A stretch of DNA of 28,798 nucleotides from Sva-07 sp031430875 (GCA_031430875.1 JANPCI010000380.1:1-28798), one strand, 5' to 3'. Shown: positions 7,687-15,359, counted from the stretch's first letter. Numbers and translations are program-made. The notes: generated from the sequence alone by a model not told the origin.

Positions 7687-9738
7687 CAGTTCCACGCGGC
7701 GAAGCAACTGTGCATTGAGCGCGACCACGATGGTCGACAAGCTCATGAGGGCGGCGCCGACCGCCGGTGAGAGTGTGATGCCGGCCCACGCGAACGCGCC
7801 GGCGGCGAGGGGGATCGCGACGATGTTGTAGCCGGCGGCCCATGCGAGGTTCTGGATCATCTTGCGGTAGCTGGCGCGTGAGAGCCGGATGACACTGGCG
7901 ACACCGCGTGGGTCGCTGGAGGCGAGGACGACGCCGGCTGATTCGATGGCGACGTCGGTTCCGGCGCCGATGGCGAGTCCGACATCGGCGCGGGCGAGGG
8001 CGGGTGCGTCGTTGACGCCGTCGCCGACCATGGCAACGGTGGTTCCACGCCGCTGGAGGGTCGCGACGGCTTGGTCCTTGTCTTCGGGGAGCACTTCGGC
8101 GAACACGTCGGCGATGTCGAGGTCTCGTGCGACGGCGTCTGCGACTTGTCGAGCATCGCCGGTGATCATGGCAACGTCGACGCCCATCGAGCGCAAGTCG
8201 GCGACGGCTTGGCGAGCTTCAGGGCGGATCTCGTCCTCGAGTGCCATGGCGCCGACGATCTCGTCGGGGCCGGCGAGGTACAGCACTGCGGCACCGCGGC
8301 CTTCCCATTCGGCGATCAAGTCGCGCAACGACTCGGGCACGACGAGTTCGCGTTGGCGGAGCAAGGCCGGCCCGCCGACTGCGTACGTCGTGCCCTCGAT
8401 GTCGGCGGTGACACCGCGCCCGGCGAGCGCGCGGAAGCCTGAGGCCCGCGGGATCTCGCCGCGGTCGCGGGCAGCGCTGACGATGGCGCGAGCGAGGGGG
8501 TGTTCGCTGTCGGCTTCGATCGCAGCAGCCGTTGTCAGCACGGCCGACTCGTCGAAGCCGTTGGTGCCCGCGACGCCGGTGACGGCGTGGGCGCCTTTGG
8601 TGAGCGTCCCGGTCTTGTCGAACAGGACGGTGTCGATCGAGCGCATGCGTTCGAGTGCGAGCCGGTCCTTGACGAGGATGCCTGCGCTTGCGGAGACCGC
8701 CGTCGAGATGGCGATCACGAGCGGGATCGCCAGGCCGAGTGCGTGCGGGCAGGCAATGACGAGCACCGTGACGGTACGGGTGATTGCTTCGTCGACGTCG
8801 CCGAGCGCCCACCACACGATGAACGTCACGAGCGCCGCGGCGATCGCGACGTAGAACAACCAGGCCGCGAACCGGTCAGCGAGCACCTGAGCGCGACTCT
8901 GGCTCGCTTGCGCGTCAGCGACGAGCAGCTGGATGCCAGCCAGCGTGGTGTCGTCACCGACAGCGTCGACACGCACCCGAATCGAGCTGTCGGTTGACAC
9001 CGTGCCGGCGACCACCCGCCCGCCGATCGTGCGGGCTACCGGCCGGGACTCGCCGGTGATCATCGACTCGTCCAACTCGGCAGTGCCGTCCACGATCGAT
9101 CCGTCGGCGGGCACCCGACCCCCGGGGCGGACCAACACCACATCACCGACCTTCAGGTTTGCGGCCGGGACCGTACGGGTCGTGTCGCCCTCGATCAGGT
9201 CGGCTTCGTCGGGCAGCAGCGCAGCGAGCGCGTCGAGCGCGTTGCGGGCTTGACCGATCGCCTTCATCTCCTGCCAGTGACCGAGCAGCATGATCGTGAC
9301 CAGCGCGCCGAGTTCCCACCAGAACTCCAGATCCAGCCGGTCGAGGCTCGTCGCGAGCGACGCGACGTAGGCGACGCTGATCGCCATCGTGATGAGCAGC
9401 ATCATCCCGGGTTGGCGGGCGCGAATCTCCCCCACTCCTCCGGTGAGGAACGGCCATCCACCCCAACAGAACACGATCGAACCGAGAACCGGCCCGTACC
9501 ACTCCATCAGTGGCACATCGAGCGTGTAACCGAACCAGTCCATGACCATCTCACTGGTCGCCACGAGCGGGATCGTGAGAGCCAGACTCACCCAGAATCG
9601 CCGCCGGAACATCTCCGGGTCATGGCCGGCGTGCTTGTCGTGCCCAGCGTGGCCGTTCGATTCGGAGCCCATGGTGCCGCCCACAGCCGACTCGTCACGG
9701 CCGTGGTGGCCTTGTCCCGTAGCTGAGTGGTGATCCAT
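7666..9738 (-). CDS. copB: Copper-transporting P1B-type ATPase, CopB class (CPH motif)
   Basis: This is an inner-membrane heavy-metal exporter of 690 residues. In place of an HMA domain the N-terminus is His-rich (MDHHSATGQGHH, then GHAGHDKHAGHD before residue 42), as in CopB pumps. The membrane metal site is Cys330-Pro331-His332 (IACPHALGLAIPLV), which marks the P1B-3/CopB group and not the CPC CopA group. The actuator loop is TGES, the phosphorylation motif is DKTGTLT with Asp374, the ATP-binding motif includes SEHPLA, and the hinge is MVGDGVNDAPAL. The last helices carry YNIVAIPLAAG and MSLSTIVVALNAQLLRR. The start at 9738 is preceded by GAGGGG at good spacing; an in-frame ATG six codons upstream lacks one. 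A degenerate CTACA-N3-TGTAG operator lies about 30 bases upstream. Confidence 0.95.
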   Translation of the reverse strand: MDHHSATGQGHHGRDESAVGGTMGSESNGHAGHDKHAGHDPEMFRRRFWVSLALTIPLVATSEMVMDWFGYTLDVPLMEWYGPVLGSIVFCWGGWPFLTGGVGEIRARQPGMMLLITMAISVAYVASLATSLDRLDLEFWWELGALVTIMLLGHWQEMKAIGQARNALDALAALLPDEADLIEGDTTRTVPAANLKVGDVVLVRPGGRVPADGSIVDGTAELDESMITGESRPVARTIGGRVVAGTVSTDSSIRVRVDAVGDDTTLAGIQLLVADAQASQSRAQVLADRFAAWLFYVAIAAALVTFIVWWALGDVDEAITRTVTVLVIACPHALGLAIPLVIAISTAVSASAGILVKDRLALERMRSIDTVLFDKTGTLTKGAHAVTGVAGTNGFDESAVLTTAAAIEADSEHPLARAIVSAARDRGEIPRASGFRALAGRGVTADIEGTTYAVGGPALLRQRELVVPESLRDLIAEWEGRGAAVLYLAGPDEIVGAMALEDEIRPEARQAVADLRSMGVDVAMITGDARQVADAVARDLDIADVFAEVLPEDKDQAVATLQRRGTTVAMVGDGVNDAPALARADVGLAIGAGTDVAIESAGVVLASSDPRGVASVIRLSRASYRKMIQNLAWAAGYNIVAIPLAAGAFAWAGITLSPAVGAALMSLSTIVVALNAQLLRRVELRPPSVD

Positions 9739-9769
9739 CGGGCCCCTCGCGGCCACCCAGAGCGGCCTA

Positions 9770-9784
9770 CGTCACAATGTAGTA
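9770..9784. promoter_or_regulatory. Putative BlaI/CopY-type operator upstream of copB (degenerate left half)
   Basis: The right half TGTAGTA (9778-9784) matches the other two sites in this locus. The left half at 9770-9774 reads CGTCA where CTACA is expected, with the same 3-base spacer (CAA). It lies about 30 bases upstream of the copB start, just beyond the hairpin that ends the previous transcript, so the position fits an operator for copB. Confidence 0.6.
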
Positions 9785-9789
9785 GAACC

Positions 9790-9814
9790 GGGTGGCCGGT
9801 CGGACCGGCCACCC
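9790..9814 (-). terminator. Hairpin terminator after the DUF305 gene
   Basis: GGGTGGCCGGT, a CGG loop and ACCGGCCACCC form a perfect 11-base-pair stem 6 bases beyond the DUF305 stop. There is no T tract, which is common for high-GC actinobacterial terminators. It should insulate copB from read-through. Confidence 0.8.
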
Positions 9815-9820
9815 GAATCG

Positions 9821-10429
9821 TCAACTTTGACGGAGGGCCTGCATCTCGGTGTTCTCGGCCTGCTGGGCGGTGATGATCTGATCGGCAAGCAGCAGCACGT
9901 CAGCGTTGGATCCATCGGCTTTGACGGTCTCGGATTGACTGACCGCCCCCTCGTGGTGGGCGATCATCATCTCCAACCACATCTGGTCGAAGTCGGCGCC
10001 GGTCATCGCCGCCATCTCGTCCATCTGGTCAGCGGTCATCATGCCGTCCATCGACGACATGTCGTGACCGTCGGAGGTGTCCATCGCAACTGACTCGCCG
10101 GCGGCGGTCAGCCAACCGGTCATCAGTTCGACTTCGGGGTCCTGGGCGGCCTGGATGCGGGTGGCGAGGTCGACCACTTCGGCACTGGCACCAGTCGCAG
10201 GGTCGAGGGCGATCTCGGCCATCTCGATGGCTTGCTCGTGGTGGGCGATCATCCCCTGGGCGAACTCGATGTCCGCTTTGTTCAGTGTCACCTCGTACGG
10301 GACCAAGGACGATGACGCATCGGAAACGGCGACCGAGTCCGACGACGCGGCGTCGTCGGATCCGCAGGCGGCGAGTGTCGCGGTGAGAGCGACAGCGATC
10401 ATGGGTACAGCGATGCGGCGGAGCTTCAT
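9821..10429 (-). CDS. DUF305 lipoprotein, probable periplasmic copper-binding protein
   Basis: This 202-residue exported protein has a signal peptide (MKLRR then a hydrophobic stretch) with lipobox LAAC, lipidated at Cys22. The mature part holds two DUF305 halves, each with a MIAHHE motif: FAQGMIAHHEQAIEMAEIAL near residue 60 and WLEMMIAHHEGAVSQSE near 155. Between them is a Met/His/Asp-rich linker (DTSDGHDMSSMDGMMTADQMDEM). DUF305 proteins are known from copper-resistance loci, and the Met/His motifs fit copper binding. Its own operator (10451-10465) lies just upstream and its own terminator just downstream, so it is probably a single-gene transcript inside the regulon. Confidence 0.9.
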   Translation of the reverse strand: MKLRRIAVPMIAVALTATLAACGSDDAASSDSVAVSDASSSLVPYEVTLNKADIEFAQGMIAHHEQAIEMAEIALDPATGASAEVVDLATRIQAAQDPEVELMTGWLTAAGESVAMDTSDGHDMSSMDGMMTADQMDEMAAMTGADFDQMWLEMMIAHHEGAVSQSETVKADGSNADVLLLADQIITAQQAENTEMQALRQS

Positions 10430-10450
10430 GGGAACCTTTCGTCGAGGACT

Positions 10451-10465
10451 ACTACAGGATGTAGT
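10451..10465. promoter_or_regulatory. BlaI/CopY-type operator upstream of the DUF305 gene
   Basis: ACTACAGGATGTAGT is a 15-base palindrome (ACTACA-N3-TGTAGT) 21 bases upstream of the DUF305 start. It also overlaps the stop codon of copCD (10452-10454). It matches the form bound by BlaI/MecI/CopY repressors, one of which is encoded at 11996. Confidence 0.78.
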
Positions 10466-11894
10466 TTAACTGGGTATCAGGAGCAGTCGGTGCGCGGGTG
10501 GCGGATTCACTGGTGGAGGGTGGTGACACGACCATCGCCGCGGTGATGGCGACGATGGCGAGCCCGATGGCGAACTCGGCGACGACGGCCTTTCGGATCG
10601 GTCCGAGGTGTTGCTCGATCTTGGCGGTGTCGTCGAGTCGGTTGTCGATTCGCCGACGGTTGACGTTCGCAATGCCAAGCATGACGGCGAGCACGACCAG
10701 CTTGGCCGCCAGGTAGCGGCCGTGGTCGGCGTCGAGGAGGTCCATCGGGTTACCGACGAGTCGGATGGTCTGGATGAGTCCGGTGACGACCAGGACCGCG
10801 ACGCTGACGGCGGCGACACGTGAGAAGCGACGGACAGCCACCACGAGCACGTCGGGTGCGGTTGTCGGGATCACGATCCATCCGACGATGGCGAGCCCGG
10901 CGATCCACGCAGCAGCGGCAGCGTGGTGGGCGACGTCGGTGATGACGCCGATCTCGGGCCAGCGCATCGAACTCGAGTGCCCGGCGAACGCCCACGTTGC
11001 CAGCAGTCCGAGGCTGGGCAGCGACACGGCCGTCCAGTAGAGGTCGGGGTGCTCGATTCGGTACTGGAACAACACCAGCCACATCGAGATTGCGATCACG
11101 ATGCGGATCGCGAGGGCCATTCCGGCGTCGATCGACAACGCAGCGTCGATCGAGCCGAACGCCGCCCACCACGCGTCACCACTGATGTCGGAGCCGATGA
11201 CCAGCAGCTGGAGGAATCCGAGCACAGCGATCGCAAGGAGTGACGCGCTGAGGATCCGGCGCAGCAGCGGGTGAGTACCGGCTCCGGCCCAGACGTAGGC
11301 ACTCGTCAGCAAGATGCCGACGACGGCCATGATCGCCAGGTACGAGCTGTAGCGAAGCATCCAACGGATGGACGACGGAGTGGAGGAGACGTCATCTCCG
11401 CCATCGACACCGGCCGCGTCGACGGCGGGCGAGGTCGTGGCCGAGGGTGCGGCGATGACGCCCGCTGGTGTGGTCGTCACCGGCGCAGCGCTCACTGCAG
11501 GTTGCGTGATGGTGAAGTCGACGCGCCCGGTGACCGGATGTCCGTCGGGGCCGACGAGGCGCCAACGGACCGACACACCCCCTGGCGCCAAGACCCCCAG
11601 CGGGGTGACGACCTCGGTGTCGCCTGCGGCTCCATGCACCGAACCGGGGAGTTCGCTGCGGGCACCTGACGCGTCGATGAGCGTGACGGTGAGCGTGTCG
11701 AGGGGCACCGACTTGTCGAAGGTCCACACGATCTGGGTCGGAGCGGCGGCCAACGTGGCCCCGTCGGCGGGATCGCTCGACGCCAGCGAGTTGTGCGCCA
11801 GTACACCTCCCGACGGCACACCGAGCATGGACGCGAGCGCGCCACCGAGGACGAGCATGAACAGGAACAAGCGGCGCGAGGTCGATCGGGGCAT
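10452..11894 (-). CDS. CopC-CopD fusion, copper resistance membrane protein
   Basis: This is a predicted copper-handling membrane protein of 480 residues (YcnJ/CopCD type). A signal peptide ends VLA before His34, which would become the N-terminal copper ligand of the mature CopC domain (HNSLASSDPADGATL...VWTFDKSV, about 34-130, with GPDGHPVTGRVDF). A Thr/Ala/Pro linker (about 130-175) leads to a CopD domain of about eight membrane spans from SSYLAIMAVVGILL onward, with HH and Met residues in helices (AGHSSSM, DVAHHAAAAAWIAGL). I use the ATG at 11894, where the signal peptide begins; the longer frame would run through the divergent promoter. It faces blaI across a shared operator, and its stop codon lies within the next operator. 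Confidence 0.92.
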   Translation of the reverse strand: MPRSTSRRLFLFMLVLGGALASMLGVPSGGVLAHNSLASSDPADGATLAAAPTQIVWTFDKSVPLDTLTVTLIDASGARSELPGSVHGAAGDTEVVTPLGVLAPGGVSVRWRLVGPDGHPVTGRVDFTITQPAVSAAPVTTTPAGVIAAPSATTSPAVDAAGVDGGDDVSSTPSSIRWMLRYSSYLAIMAVVGILLTSAYVWAGAGTHPLLRRILSASLLAIAVLGFLQLLVIGSDISGDAWWAAFGSIDAALSIDAGMALAIRIVIAISMWLVLFQYRIEHPDLYWTAVSLPSLGLLATWAFAGHSSSMRWPEIGVITDVAHHAAAAAWIAGLAIVGWIVIPTTAPDVLVVAVRRFSRVAAVSVAVLVVTGLIQTIRLVGNPMDLLDADHGRYLAAKLVVLAVMLGIANVNRRRIDNRLDDTAKIEQHLGPIRKAVVAEFAIGLAIVAITAAMVVSPPSTSESATRAPTAPDTQLNYIL

Positions 11895-11931
11895 GGGCGG
11901 TCCGGAGCGGCAGCGCCCCGGCGACGGAGCA

Positions 11932-11954
11932 ACTACACGATGTAGGAATATACT
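11932..11954. promoter_or_regulatory. Shared operator and -10 box between copCD and blaI
   Basis: CTACA-CGA-TGTAG (11933-11945) is a perfect palindrome with a 3-base spacer, midway between the divergent copCD (11894) and blaI (11996) starts. A TATACT at 11949-11954 is a good -10 box for blaI, directly beside the palindrome. A bound repressor would block its own promoter and probably that of copCD. Confidence 0.78.
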
Positions 11955-11995
11955 GTGGGCTGCTCGACTCCGGGCAGCACCCATGGAGGATGTGC

Positions 11996-12364
11996 ATGAC
12001 ACGACGACCCGATGGCGCGCTCGAGACCGACGTGCTCAGAGTGCTGTGGGCCGCAGACGGACCACTGCTTCCCGGCGAGATCAACGAGCGGCTCGATGCC
12101 GGGTACGCCTACACGAGCGTCGCCACCATCCTCACCCGCCTCCAGGCCAAAGGACTGGTCCTGCGCAGCCCAGCCGGACGCGCGTATGCCTATGAGGCCG
12201 CCGTCGACGAAGCCGGCCTCGCCGTGCGCCGAATCAGTGACCTGTTGGACTCATCATCGGACCGCGCAAAGGTGTTGAGCCGTTTCATCGATGGGCTGTC
12301 GCCACGCGAGGCCAAGGCCATCCGAGCGATCCTCGACAAGACATCGGACACGAGCACGCGGTGA
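11996..12364 (+). CDS. BlaI/MecI/CopY-family transcriptional repressor
   Basis: This 122-residue protein is a Penicillinase_R-type winged-helix repressor. The helix-turn-helix runs from about residue 7 to 70 (GALETDVLRVLWAADGPLLPGEINERL, then YTSVATILTRLQAKGLV), followed by the wing and a C-terminal dimerisation helix with FIDGLSPREAKAIRAIL. GGAGG at 11985-11989 gives ideal spacing to the ATG at 11996; an ATG at 11990 is too close. Members either sense copper directly (CopY) or are cleaved by an M56 peptidase (BlaI/BlaR1). There is no Cys-rich CopY metal site, and an M56 gene follows with a 1-base overlap, so the BlaI-BlaR mode is favoured. Operators in front of copB, the DUF305 gene and copCD/blaI make it the likely local regulator. 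Confidence 0.92.
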   Translation: MTRRPDGALETDVLRVLWAADGPLLPGEINERLDAGYAYTSVATILTRLQAKGLVLRSPAGRAYAYEAAVDEAGLAVRRISDLLDSSSDRAKVLSRFIDGLSPREAKAIRAILDKTSDTSTR

Positions 12365-13233
12365 TGGCCGGCTCGATGGCCCTCCCATTGCTGGTGACGC
12401 TCGCGATCGCCGCGTTGGCCACGTCGGCCCATCGCCGGCTCCCACCGCGCCTCGCAGCCCGGTTCGTCACCATCGCGCTCGTGCTCGTCACGATGGCCGC
12501 CATCCCCACAGCACTCGTCGTGGCCGTCGCGTTCCTCGCGCACGCCCCCGTGATCGGGTTCAGCTTCGAGTGGTGCGCCCAAGCGATCGGACTGCACGGA
12601 TCAGTGCCCGCCTGGATCGGCGTGCCGACCGTCCTCCTGATCGCCGTCGGCGCCTTGCGCACCATCCGACTGCTCCGCCAGCACAGGCAGCTGCGGCTCG
12701 ACGAGGCCCGCCCGATCCACATCGCCCACAGCGCCACGCCCTACGCCGTCACATTGCCCGGTCGCGCCGGCCAGATCGTGATCTCCACCGCAATGGTCGA
12801 CCTCCTCGACGAGGCCGAGCAACGCATCGTTGTCGCCCACGAACGAGCACACGCCCGCTACCGCCACGATCGCTATCTCCTGATAGCCGAACTCGCGGCA
12901 GCCGCGCTGCCTCCACTGCGCACGCTCACCAAGCGCGTCACGTACTCGATCGAGCGATGGGCCGACGAGGCCGCCGCCGCCATGTGCGGCGACCGCCAGC
13001 TCGTCGCGATCACACTCGGCAAAGTCGCCCTGCAGACCAGCCCGCCAACCGTCGCCGGATTCTCCGGGCTCGGCGTCGCGTCCAGAATGAGCGCCCTGCT
13101 CGAGCCCCCCGTGCCACGCCCGCACCGCGGCCAGCTGGTCGGGTTGTGGTCGAGCCTGGCGGTGGCTGCGGGGTTCAGCGTGTACCAACTGCACCACCTC
13201 GAACGACTCCTCGCCGCGCTCTGCCCACACTGA
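12364..13233 (+). CDS. M56 (BlaR1-like) membrane metallopeptidase without extracellular sensor domain
   Basis: This 289-residue integral membrane zinc protease is the usual partner of BlaI repressors. Two spans lie near residues 5-20 and 33-60 and a third near 84-100. The zinc motif HERAH is at 159-163 (Glu160 catalytic), followed by the downstream acidic ligand region ERWADEAAAA. A final span (about 258-272) ends near the C-terminus. The penicillin-binding sensor of BlaR1 is absent, so beta-lactams are not the likely signal. The ATG overlaps the blaI stop by one base (TGATG); a GTG one codon upstream is also possible. Inference from context: it may cleave the repressor in response to copper or envelope stress. 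Confidence 0.88.
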   Translation: MAGSMALPLLVTLAIAALATSAHRRLPPRLAARFVTIALVLVTMAAIPTALVVAVAFLAHAPVIGFSFEWCAQAIGLHGSVPAWIGVPTVLLIAVGALRTIRLLRQHRQLRLDEARPIHIAHSATPYAVTLPGRAGQIVISTAMVDLLDEAEQRIVVAHERAHARYRHDRYLLIAELAAAALPPLRTLTKRVTYSIERWADEAAAAMCGDRQLVAITLGKVALQTSPPTVAGFSGLGVASRMSALLEPPVPRPHRGQLVGLWSSLAVAAGFSVYQLHHLERLLAALCPH

Positions 13234-13416
13234 GGCCAGTCTCGTGGGATCGACACCGTTGCGAGGAAGTGGCGGTCGAACCACCCGGTGATTTCGATCT
13301 CGTCGAGCGGAATCCGGTCGACGTGACCACATGGTTGAGCGGACTACTGAGTGGCGTGATCGGGTGCGGTCAGGCGCATGATCTCCAGGTGGAGCCGGCT
13401 TGGCGGTGCAGACTGG

Positions 13417-13875
13417 ATGATGCTCACGGATCCGCTGGTGCGCCGGGTGAGGCTCGATGAGGGACTGCAAGTCGCCTCGGTGTGGCTCGCTGCCCGGCGG
13501 GCGGCGTTTCCTGCGATCCCTGCGCCGGTTCATTCCGACGAAGACGTGCGACGGTGGTTCGTGGAGCAGGTCCTGCCCGCGCTGGAGGTGTGGGTGGCCG
13601 AGGCGGATGGGTGCGTTGTCGGGTTGCTCGTCCTCGACGTTGGATGGGTCTCTCAGCTCTACGTGGACCCGTCGCATCAGCGTCAGGGGCTGGGAAGCGC
13701 GCTGCTCGAGCAGGCAAAGGAGCAGTCACCCGGCGGGCTGGATCTGTGGACGTTCGAGTTGAACGTCGGTTCACACCACTTCTATGAGCGGCACGGGTTC
13801 GTGTTGGTCGAGTTGACCGACGGTCGCGACAACGAAGAACATGCTCCGGATCGCCGCTACCGCTGGCCAAGGTGA
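13417..13875 (+). CDS. GNAT-family N-acetyltransferase
   Basis: This cytoplasmic acetyl-CoA-dependent acetyltransferase has about 152 residues. The GNAT core is visible: the beta strands WVAEADGCVVGLLVLDVGWVSQLYVDP, the pyrophosphate-binding loop HQRQGLGSALLEQAKE (the Q/R-x-x-G-x-G/A motif), and the C-terminal FYERHGFV. The substrate cannot be read. The start is uncertain: paired ATGs at 13417 and 13420, or an ATG at 13378; none has a strong ribosome site. The 183 bases between it and the M56 stop hold no convincing gene. It converges with the lipoprotein gene at 13921 across a stem-loop. Confidence 0.85.
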   Translation: MMLTDPLVRRVRLDEGLQVASVWLAARRAAFPAIPAPVHSDEDVRRWFVEQVLPALEVWVAEADGCVVGLLVLDVGWVSQLYVDPSHQRQGLGSALLEQAKEQSPGGLDLWTFELNVGSHHFYERHGFVLVELTDGRDNEEHAPDRRYRWPR

Positions 13876-13881
13876 CCGTTG

Positions 13882-13911
13882 ACCGCCCGGCACGTCGAGG
13901 TGTCGGCCGGT
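13882..13911. terminator. Bidirectional stem-loop between convergent genes
   Basis: ACCGCCCGGCAC, a 6-base loop and GTGTCGGCCGGT pair over 12 positions with one mismatch and one G-T wobble. It sits 6 bases after the GNAT stop and 9 bases before the end of the opposing lipoprotein gene. Confidence 0.6.
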
Positions 13912-13920
13912 TGACAGCCT

Positions 13921-14418
13921 CTACTTGGTGGTCGGCGGCGGTTGGTGTTCGTCGCCGAAGGAGAGCCCGCAGTCGTCGATGGCGTACTGGACGATGGCGG
14001 GCGTGAGGGTGTGCGACGTGTCGATCGCGAGCTGCGTGCCTTCTGGTGTGCTGAACACCGTGTTGAGGTTGAAGTCGACGGTGCCGAGGTAGGCGGCGTA
14101 CTCGTCGTAGGCGGTCTTGTACGTCGCGACGTCGTCGGCGATGGAATCGGGTGCAGCGGTGTTGGCCTGCTCGAACCAGGCCGCTGCTTCGGTGAAGGTG
14201 GCCTTGGTCTCCGTCGGGCTCGAGTCGTCGGTCGGGGAAAGCAGCACGATCAGATGGGCCATCGCCTCGCAGAAGCCACCGTCGGCGGGATCCCCGGCGA
14301 TCCCGGTCGATGAAGCCGCTGCAGGAGTGTTGGAACCGGCATTCTCGTTGTCGCCACAGGCGCCAGTCGTAGCGCACAGCACGACCGACATGGCGACGAA
14401 ACACAAGCGCGGTCTCAT
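13921..14418 (-). CDS. Hypothetical exported lipoprotein
   Basis: This 165-residue protein begins MRPRLCF with a hydrophobic stretch ending TGAC (Cys21), a slightly atypical lipobox. A Ser/Thr/Ala linker precedes a helical mature domain with a Cys near residue 50 and another in AIDDCGLSF near the C-terminus, which could form a disulphide. I do not recognise the family; helical lipoproteins with a terminal DDCG motif are common in Acidimicrobiia and Actinobacteria without known function. It overlaps the upstream membrane gene by 4 bases (ATGA), so it belongs to the PadR operon. Confidence 0.75.
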   Translation of the reverse strand: MRPRLCFVAMSVVLCATTGACGDNENAGSNTPAAASSTGIAGDPADGGFCEAMAHLIVLLSPTDDSSPTETKATFTEAAAWFEQANTAAPDSIADDVATYKTAYDEYAAYLGTVDFNLNTVFSTPEGTQLAIDTSHTLTPAIVQYAIDDCGLSFGDEHQPPPTTK

Positions 14419-14996
14419 GTGGGGATCGTTCGCGAGTGGCGTTGCGCGAGGCGGGCGATGCCGAGCAGTACGCCGGTTGCGGTGGCCACGAAGGCGACCA
14501 GGAGGGCAAGCATCATGAGCTCCCATGCCTCGACTCCGAAGCCGGCGACGACGATGACAGCCACGATGATGCACGGGCCGGCCAGCACAAGTTTCCACCA
14601 GCTGTCGGTGGCGAGTTTGGCGCCGATCGGCCCGGACCGTTTCCAGGCAACGACAGCGATCGTGCCGGCCGCCACGGCAATACACACGCCGATGACGACG
14701 ATCGCGATGTTGCTGCCTCCGAGGATCGCAAACAGCAGGCCGCCGGAGGCGAGCGCGGTGAACAGCAGCGGGATGAGGTGGGTCGAGGGTCGGTTCATGT
14801 GTGCCTCCAAGTGTTGGGTCGGGATCGTGAGGGCGAGGTCGAGGGCGCAGCGGGCACCGACCAGCAATGCTGGTTCGTCGCTGCACTGGTCGCGGACGAG
14901 CTGCACCATGTCGGCGCCGTATTCGTCGCGGAACTCCTGCGGGTAGAGACGCAGGAGCGATCGGTAGACGCGAACCGTCGCCCGGTCGCCCTTCAT
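14415..14996 (-). CDS. Permease-prefix-like membrane protein in PadR operon
   Basis: This 193-residue protein starts with a soluble stretch (VYRSLLRLYPQEFRDEYGADMVQLVRDQ, residues 9-36) resembling the permease-prefix segment found before some ABC transporter permeases and in PadR-linked membrane proteins. Four hydrophobic spans follow, from about residue 72 to 180. No transporter or enzyme motif is visible. It overlaps PadR upstream and the lipoprotein downstream by ATGA junctions of 4 bases each. Function is unknown; the context suggests an envelope-stress or resistance module controlled by PadR. Confidence 0.8.
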   Translation of the reverse strand: MKGDRATVRVYRSLLRLYPQEFRDEYGADMVQLVRDQCSDEPALLVGARCALDLALTIPTQHLEAHMNRPSTHLIPLLFTALASGGLLFAILGGSNIAIVVIGVCIAVAAGTIAVVAWKRSGPIGAKLATDSWWKLVLAGPCIIVAVIVVAGFGVEAWELMMLALLVAFVATATGVLLGIARLAQRHSRTIPT

Positions 14997-15334
14997 GCCG
15001 GTGCTCCACCGGCCAGATGACCGGCCACGCGGTGCACCAGCATTTGCAGCCGGGCGAGTTCGGAGAGTGCCACGGCTCGGCCGGTGGGGGTCAGTTCGTA
15101 GTAGCGGCGTCGCTCGGTGTCGGTGTGGGCGGCGCGGTCGGTCGTCTCGATGATGAGGCCGTCATCGACCAGCCGGTTCAGCGTCCCGTACAGCGTGCCC
15201 GGGCCCATCTTCACTGCGCCGTCGCTGAGCTCGCCCACCCGACGCATCAATGCGTAGCCATGGAGCTCACCTTCGAGCAGGGCGAGCACGATGTGGAGCG
15301 AGGCGGCCGGAAGCGGCTTCGACGATTTAATCAT
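14993..15334 (-). CDS. PadR-family transcriptional regulator
   Basis: This 113-residue protein is a PadR winged-helix regulator of the short type. The DNA-binding domain covers most of it (HIVLALLEGELHGYALMRRV, MGPGTLYGTLNRLVDDGLI, wing RRRYYELTPTGRAVALSELARL), leaving one C-terminal helix for dimerisation. PadR proteins usually repress a linked operon and respond to small molecules. The ATG at 15334 lacks a clear Shine-Dalgarno site; a TATCAT -10 box lies only about 9 bases upstream, so the message may be leaderless. The next two genes overlap by 4 bases each, so this gene leads a three-gene operon and is probably autoregulated. Confidence 0.93.
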   Translation of the reverse strand: MIKSSKPLPAASLHIVLALLEGELHGYALMRRVGELSDGAVKMGPGTLYGTLNRLVDDGLIIETTDRAAHTDTERRRYYELTPTGRAVALSELARLQMLVHRVAGHLAGGAPA

Positions 15335-15338
15335 GCTC

Positions 15339-15359
15339 GAAGTATGATATATCGACTTC
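15339..15359 (-). promoter_or_regulatory. Putative PadR operator overlapping a leaderless promoter
   Basis: GAAGT (15339-15343) and ACTTC (15355-15359) form an inverted repeat with an 11-base AT-rich spacer. On the minus strand the spacer contains TATCAT (15349-15344), a good -10 box. Transcription would begin at or near the padR ATG. A repressor on this repeat would cover the promoter. Confidence 0.5.

Noticed and set aside
7624..7690. CRISPR array
   Set aside because: The 20-base units are directly adjacent with no spacers, and no cas gene is present.
11996..13233. A beta-lactam resistance system (BlaI-BlaR1)
   Set aside because: There is no beta-lactamase or penicillin-binding sensor domain, and the matching operators lie at copper genes.
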